Source: G039029935 sp039029935 (lineage in GTDB: Bacteria > Chloroflexota > Anaerolineae > Caldilineales > Caldilineaceae). From it: a stretch of 6,123 bases of DNA. This document shows, piece by piece, positions 4,301-6,123 of this stretch. Position numbers and translations under genes: made by a program. The notes under the pieces are model-generated. The model did not search any database, had not been told where the DNA came from, and saw nothing but the letters and a program-made list of their open reading frames with translations. The stretch spans positions 1 to 6,123 of the forward strand of contig JBCCFC010000852.1 in assembly GCA_039029935.1 (NCBI GenBank), given 5' to 3'. The number at the start of each line of letters is the position of its first letter. Position 1 is the stretch's first letter.

Positions 4301-6123
4301 CACCCAGCACAGCCGACAGCACCGATTTCGGCACGATACTTGTGAATGGATCCTCGACCGCACGCACATATACCATCCGCAACACGGGGACATCGACGTT
4401 GACCGTGAGCCTGCCCATCACGAAAACAGGGGCTAGCGATTTTAGCGTGACCATAAGCCCAAGCACCGAAGTTGCCGCAGGTAGCTCGACCACATTCCAA
4501 GTCGCCTTCCTGCCCACCATCCAAGGGACACAGAGCGCAACCTTGGAAATTGGCAACAATGATACGGATGAAACCCCATACACCTTTGCTATCCAAGCAA
4601 CAGGTGGTGCGCCCGGAATAGCAATTTCTGTCGATGACACCTCCGCCAATGAAACCGATGGCATCCTCAATTTTACCATACGCACAAATCAAGTCAGCGG
4701 TGGTCCTGTATATGTCAACTATGCGACGGCCAATTCAACCGCGGTTGTAGGCACAAACTACACTGCAAAGAGCGGCACTGCCACTATTCCCGCAGGGTCA
4801 ACCACGGCTAATGTCGCCGTGCCGATTGAAAATATTCCTGTTGCTCAGGGCAACCGTGTCTTTAAATTGGTGTTAAGCAGCCCTGTCTTTGCCACCATTG
4901 CCGATGGTGAGGCCGTTGGTACGATTGTTGATAACAACTATCCAGCACCAACGCCAACACCGACGCCGACACCGGCGCTCTATACGTTTGCAACTGACGT
5001 GGGTGGTATCCCCGTGACTGTCACCATGAGTGATGTGGTGGCAAGCGGCTTTAACTTTACGGTGGATATCAATGATCCAAACTTTGAGAATTTGGCCGTG
5101 CCCGGTAGCCTGACCATGAGTACAGACGCCAGCACAGATGAGACAACGGCCAGCATCACAGTCGATAATGCGGGGGATGTCGATAGCGTGATTGCGCGCT
5201 ATGGGCTGGATGCCATTGTCGCCGCGCTGGCTGACGGGGCAAAGACGCTCGACATTGCTGGGCTGGGTCAATACACCTTGGATGATTTTGAGTTGGTCAG
5301 CCTTGACCCGTTGGTGGTGAATGGTACGCTCCAAGAGGGGGTTCCAGAAGAGTATACGTTCCAAACAGAGCTAGGGGGCATTCCTATCGTCGTGGTGATG
5401 AGCGATGTCACGGATGATGGTTTTGACTTTGAGGTAGATATCAACGATCCAAACCAGACAGATGAGATTGATTTGTCAGGCAAACTGACGATGAGTCGCG
5501 ACCCCGCCACAGATGAGACAACGGCCAACATTGTCGTCGATAATGCAGAGGCTGTCGATAGTGTCATCGCTCGTTATGGGTTGGATGCCATTGTGGCGGC
5601 GTTGACTGAAAGCGCACAGACGCTAGACATTGCAGGGCTGGGCCAATACACCTTGGATGACTTTGAGTTGGTCAGCCTGAACCCGTTGATTGTGAGCGGC
5701 TCGCTCCAAGAGGGTGTCCCAACAGCGGAAGAGGTGGCGACCCACGCATTCCAGACCGACGTAGGTGGTATCCCCGTCACCGTGACCATGAGCGATGTGG
5801 TAGAGAGCGGCTTTAACTTTGTCGTAGATATCAACGATCCACACTTTGAGAGTATGGCTGTGTCAGGTAGCCTGACCATGAGTACGGACCCCAACACAGG
5901 AGAGACAACGGCTAATATTGCGGTCGATAATGAAGGTGATGTCGATAGCGTGATTGGTCGCTACGGGTTGGATGCCATTGTTGCGGCGTTGACTGAAAGC
6001 GCACAGACACTGGACATCGCAGGGCTAGGTCAATTCACGTTGGATGACTTTGAGTTGGTCAGCCTTGATCCATTGGTGGTGAGTGGTTCGCTCGAAGAGA
6101 CGACGACACCAGCGGTGGAGGAG
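1324..6123 (+). CDS. Giant exported beta-solenoid repeat protein with choice-of-anchor D and Calx-beta domains (3' partial)
   Basis: One frame stays open for 1600 codons and runs off the right edge. Residues 1-49 form a polar extension and 50-68 a hydrophobic export segment ending TTAWA, with likely signal-peptidase cleavage after A68. Residues ~70-780 are Gly/Thr/Asn/Ser-rich with recurring LTGTGG and GIYL strands, as in filamentous-haemagglutinin-like beta-solenoids. Residues 786-817 carry a GTLNLSDEEIAVFSDGF motif. PGQSPGQL (863-870) and GGDGND (964-969) mark the usual C-terminal end of such solenoids. Residues ~976-1096 resemble a choice-of-anchor D (ASPM/SPD-2/Hydin-type Ig) domain (RTYTIRNTGTSTLTV). 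Residues ~1098-1205 form a Calx-beta domain (VNYATAN, TATIPAGSTTANV, GTIVDNN). A PTPTPTP linker (1207-1218) precedes three ~125-residue repeats (1220-1600). No enzyme motif, beta-barrel or cell-wall sorting signal is in view. The likely role is adhesion or sheath/surface structure, by inference. The gene has no partner close by on its strand. Confidence 0.85.
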   Translation, partial: MELLGFSRLDQTNPASDGKENAAHLYGEEWAMSHTTVNLSVQRLATTSVKLLIIMLIAQCLFFTTAWATTNSTDVTISATDSNVMSTTVGSTVTYTPTASGATISASNLAALLDAGNNIVVDTTAATNNGQSGTITVNAAIVKSSGSDANITLRANAGLAIRANITNIGGGQITLFGNTEGTSTGNIAGIDVGAGITIQSGSGAISLTGTGGSTGSGNYGLYLNGVTVRSTDGNLTLNGTGGHSSSGRSNSGIYAENSATVQTTGNGRITLKGTGGPGADANTGVFLNSNSVITSTGGLVITGTGGISATTINNPGVTVVDSTVADLSTYGIQMTGRSGKGTGTNRGFYLLRTALKTIDGSIELTGTVSDLSLGSTNHAIHLDNTTADSVNGDIILTGIGGSFSDGQSNSGIFLQNSTIVQTTGTGRVVLDGTSGTGTSYNAGVYLESSSAITSTGGLVMTGTGSISTTATNNPGVTMAGHSTVSDSSTDGIQMTGVAGNGTSNNSGIYLSAATINAVSGPISLTGTGGMTTTGNTNGGIYMTGNSSIANASDKQISLMGTGGNGAGTENVGIEFFGANTVESTGTGRITLNGTGGEGSATSDGVFLNGAVIVQSVTGDIQLVGQGGSGSTGADKRGIWLNNQAIVRSTGMGATAASITLDGTGGNSTSGSDGVYIATNNSQVTSVDGSITVIGRGGTGSGGVNHGVDLTNSGKIEVTGVGNITITGIAGDHNNSNGIDSSTGTFGGGTMSGTLTLIADTYNVTGTAGLAGAGTLVIKPATYTKTIGIGGGTGTLNLSDEEIAVFSDGFSHITIGNAVSGTGAVDIDSATFLDDVTIAGGTISDNAGTDITAPSVILDGDVAPGQSPGQLIISGDVTLTSTHTLTVEVNGTTVGTDYDQISVTGSITLNNITLAGTSGFTPSPHDSFTIVDNDGTDPINGTFNGIAEGDVVTFGSADFYISYMGGDGNDVVLTTRPEIDVQGNNTSIVSGDTTPSTADSTDFGTILVNGSSTARTYTIRNTGTSTLTVSLPITKTGASDFSVTISPSTEVAAGSSTTFQVAFLPTIQGTQSATLEIGNNDTDETPYTFAIQATGGAPGIAISVDDTSANETDGILNFTIRTNQVSGGPVYVNYATANSTAVVGTNYTAKSGTATIPAGSTTANVAVPIENIPVAQGNRVFKLVLSSPVFATIADGEAVGTIVDNNYPAPTPTPTPTPALYTFATDVGGIPVTVTMSDVVASGFNFTVDINDPNFENLAVPGSLTMSTDASTDETTASITVDNAGDVDSVIARYGLDAIVAALADGAKTLDIAGLGQYTLDDFELVSLDPLVVNGTLQEGVPEEYTFQTELGGIPIVVVMSDVTDDGFDFEVDINDPNQTDEIDLSGKLTMSRDPATDETTANIVVDNAEAVDSVIARYGLDAIVAALTESAQTLDIAGLGQYTLDDFELVSLNPLIVSGSLQEGVPTAEEVATHAFQTDVGGIPVTVTMSDVVESGFNFVVDINDPHFESMAVSGSLTMSTDPNTGETTANIAVDNEGDVDSVIGRYGLDAIVAALTESAQTLDIAGLGQFTLDDFELVSLDPLVVSGSLEETTTPAVEE
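1474..1527 (+). other. Signal segment of the surface protein
   Basis: Residues 50-68 begin with a lysine followed by a hydrophobic stretch (LLIIMLIAQCLFF) and end TTAWA, with small residues at -3 and -1, which suits signal peptidase I. The cysteine in LIAQC is preceded by glutamine, so it is not a proper lipobox. The positively charged flank is modest (R43, K50). Confidence 0.7.
2071..3528 (+). repeat. Three ~160-residue super-repeats in the beta-solenoid
   Basis: Units begin at 2071, 2548 and 3031 (residues 250, 409 and 570), 477 and 483 bases apart. Each opens with N-x-GI followed by a short strand, then TTG or STG, then GRITL/GRVVL and a GTGG/GTSG turn, then GVFL or GVYL. Units 1 and 2 also share STGGLV.TGTG.IS and NNPGVT, and both then carry GIQMTG. 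Unit 3 is more diverged after its first 60 residues and I extend it only approximately to 3528. Shorter ~40-residue solenoid rungs lie inside each unit. This is ordinary solenoid growth by internal duplication, old enough that DNA identity is low. Confidence 0.7.
4942..4977 (+). repeat. Pro-Thr linker
   Basis: Residues 1207-1218 read PAPTPTPTPTPA, encoded by alternating CCN and ACN codons. Such linkers separate extracellular domains and are frequent in secreted proteins of Chloroflexota. Here it divides the Calx-beta domain from the tandem repeats. Confidence 0.85.
4981..5352 (+). repeat. C-terminal tandem repeat unit 1 (124 residues)
   Basis: This unit starts YTFATDVGGIPVTVTMSDVV. It contains GFNFTVDINDP, GSLTMSTD, ETTASITVDN, then a likely helix DSVIARYGLDAIVAAL, then TLDIAGLGQYTLDDFELVSL and DPLVVNGTL. 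It alternates predicted strands with one helix and has no cysteines. I do not recognise the family. In its first half it resembles unit 3 more than unit 2. Confidence 0.9.
5353..5742 (+). repeat. C-terminal tandem repeat unit 2 (130 residues)
   Basis: This unit starts YTFQTELGGIPIVVVMSDVT. Its first half is the most diverged of the three (GFDFEVDINDPNQTDEIDL, GKLTMSRD). Its second half (RYGLDAIVAALTESAQTLDI onward) is nearly the same DNA as in unit 3. It ends with a short acidic spacer (EGVPTAEEVAT) before unit 3. Confidence 0.9.
5743..6123 (+). repeat. C-terminal tandem repeat unit 3 (to window edge)
   Basis: This unit starts HAFQTDVGGIPVTVTMSDVV and ends SLDPLVVSGSLEETTTPAVEE, so the core is complete and the final residues look like another inter-repeat spacer. 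Further units may follow outside the window. It combines a first half like unit 1 with a second half like unit 2. Confidence 0.9.

Noticed and set aside
1713..5897. Many open frames of 60-160 codons on the minus strand beneath the large gene
   Set aside because: They lie wholly inside a convincing 1600-codon plus-strand frame. Their proteins are low-complexity mirror products (Pro/Val/Ser/Thr-rich) with no domains, and they repeat where the underlying gene repeats.

Overview
The window looks like the end of a contig from a filamentous or otherwise multicellular-type bacterium, most plausibly a member of the Chloroflexota. The reasons are the SARP/AfsR-type winged-helix regulator beside a NarL-type response regulator and a giant beta-solenoid surface protein with choice-of-anchor D, Calx-beta and Pro-Thr linker segments. 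That combination is common in Chloroflexota, and overall GC near 50% would fit, but this is inference from protein style and not a database match.

Layout. (1) Positions 1-96 are an almost perfect fold-back palindrome that interrupts a leftward gene. (2) That gene, 373 to 1 on the minus strand, is the N-terminal DNA-binding part of a SARP/BTAD-family activator. (3) A 113-bp divergent intergenic region carries three copies of TTTAACGC at an exact 11-bp period, the classic geometry of a SARP/OmpR-type operator. (4) Positions 487-754 on the plus strand hold a broken response regulator. The first ~35 residues of a receiver domain are joined out of frame to an intact LuxR-type helix-turn-helix, so most of the receiver is deleted. 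(5) Positions 755-1323 are non-coding and very AT-rich in the middle, with an operator-like palindrome plus a 22-bp-period repeat at 812-856 and weak promoter candidates. (6) From 1324 to the right edge runs one uninterrupted reading frame of 1600 codons with no stop, on the plus strand. It encodes an exported repeat protein: a long N-terminal extension and signal segment, a beta-solenoid of about 900 residues, a choice-of-anchor D domain, a Calx-beta domain, a PTPTP linker and three tandem ~125-residue repeats of a type I do not recognise. The true C-terminus lies outside the window.

How the parts relate. The SARP-like regulator and the response-regulator remnant share a divergent control region. 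The repeat array is placed and spaced to activate the rightward (now dead) gene and could also autoregulate the leftward gene. No copy of the same repeat was seen in front of the giant surface-protein gene, so nothing in the sequence shows that the regulator controls it. The most noteworthy items are the mosaic tandem repeat domain at the right end, the 11-bp operator array, the receiver-less regulator remnant and the contig-edge palindrome.
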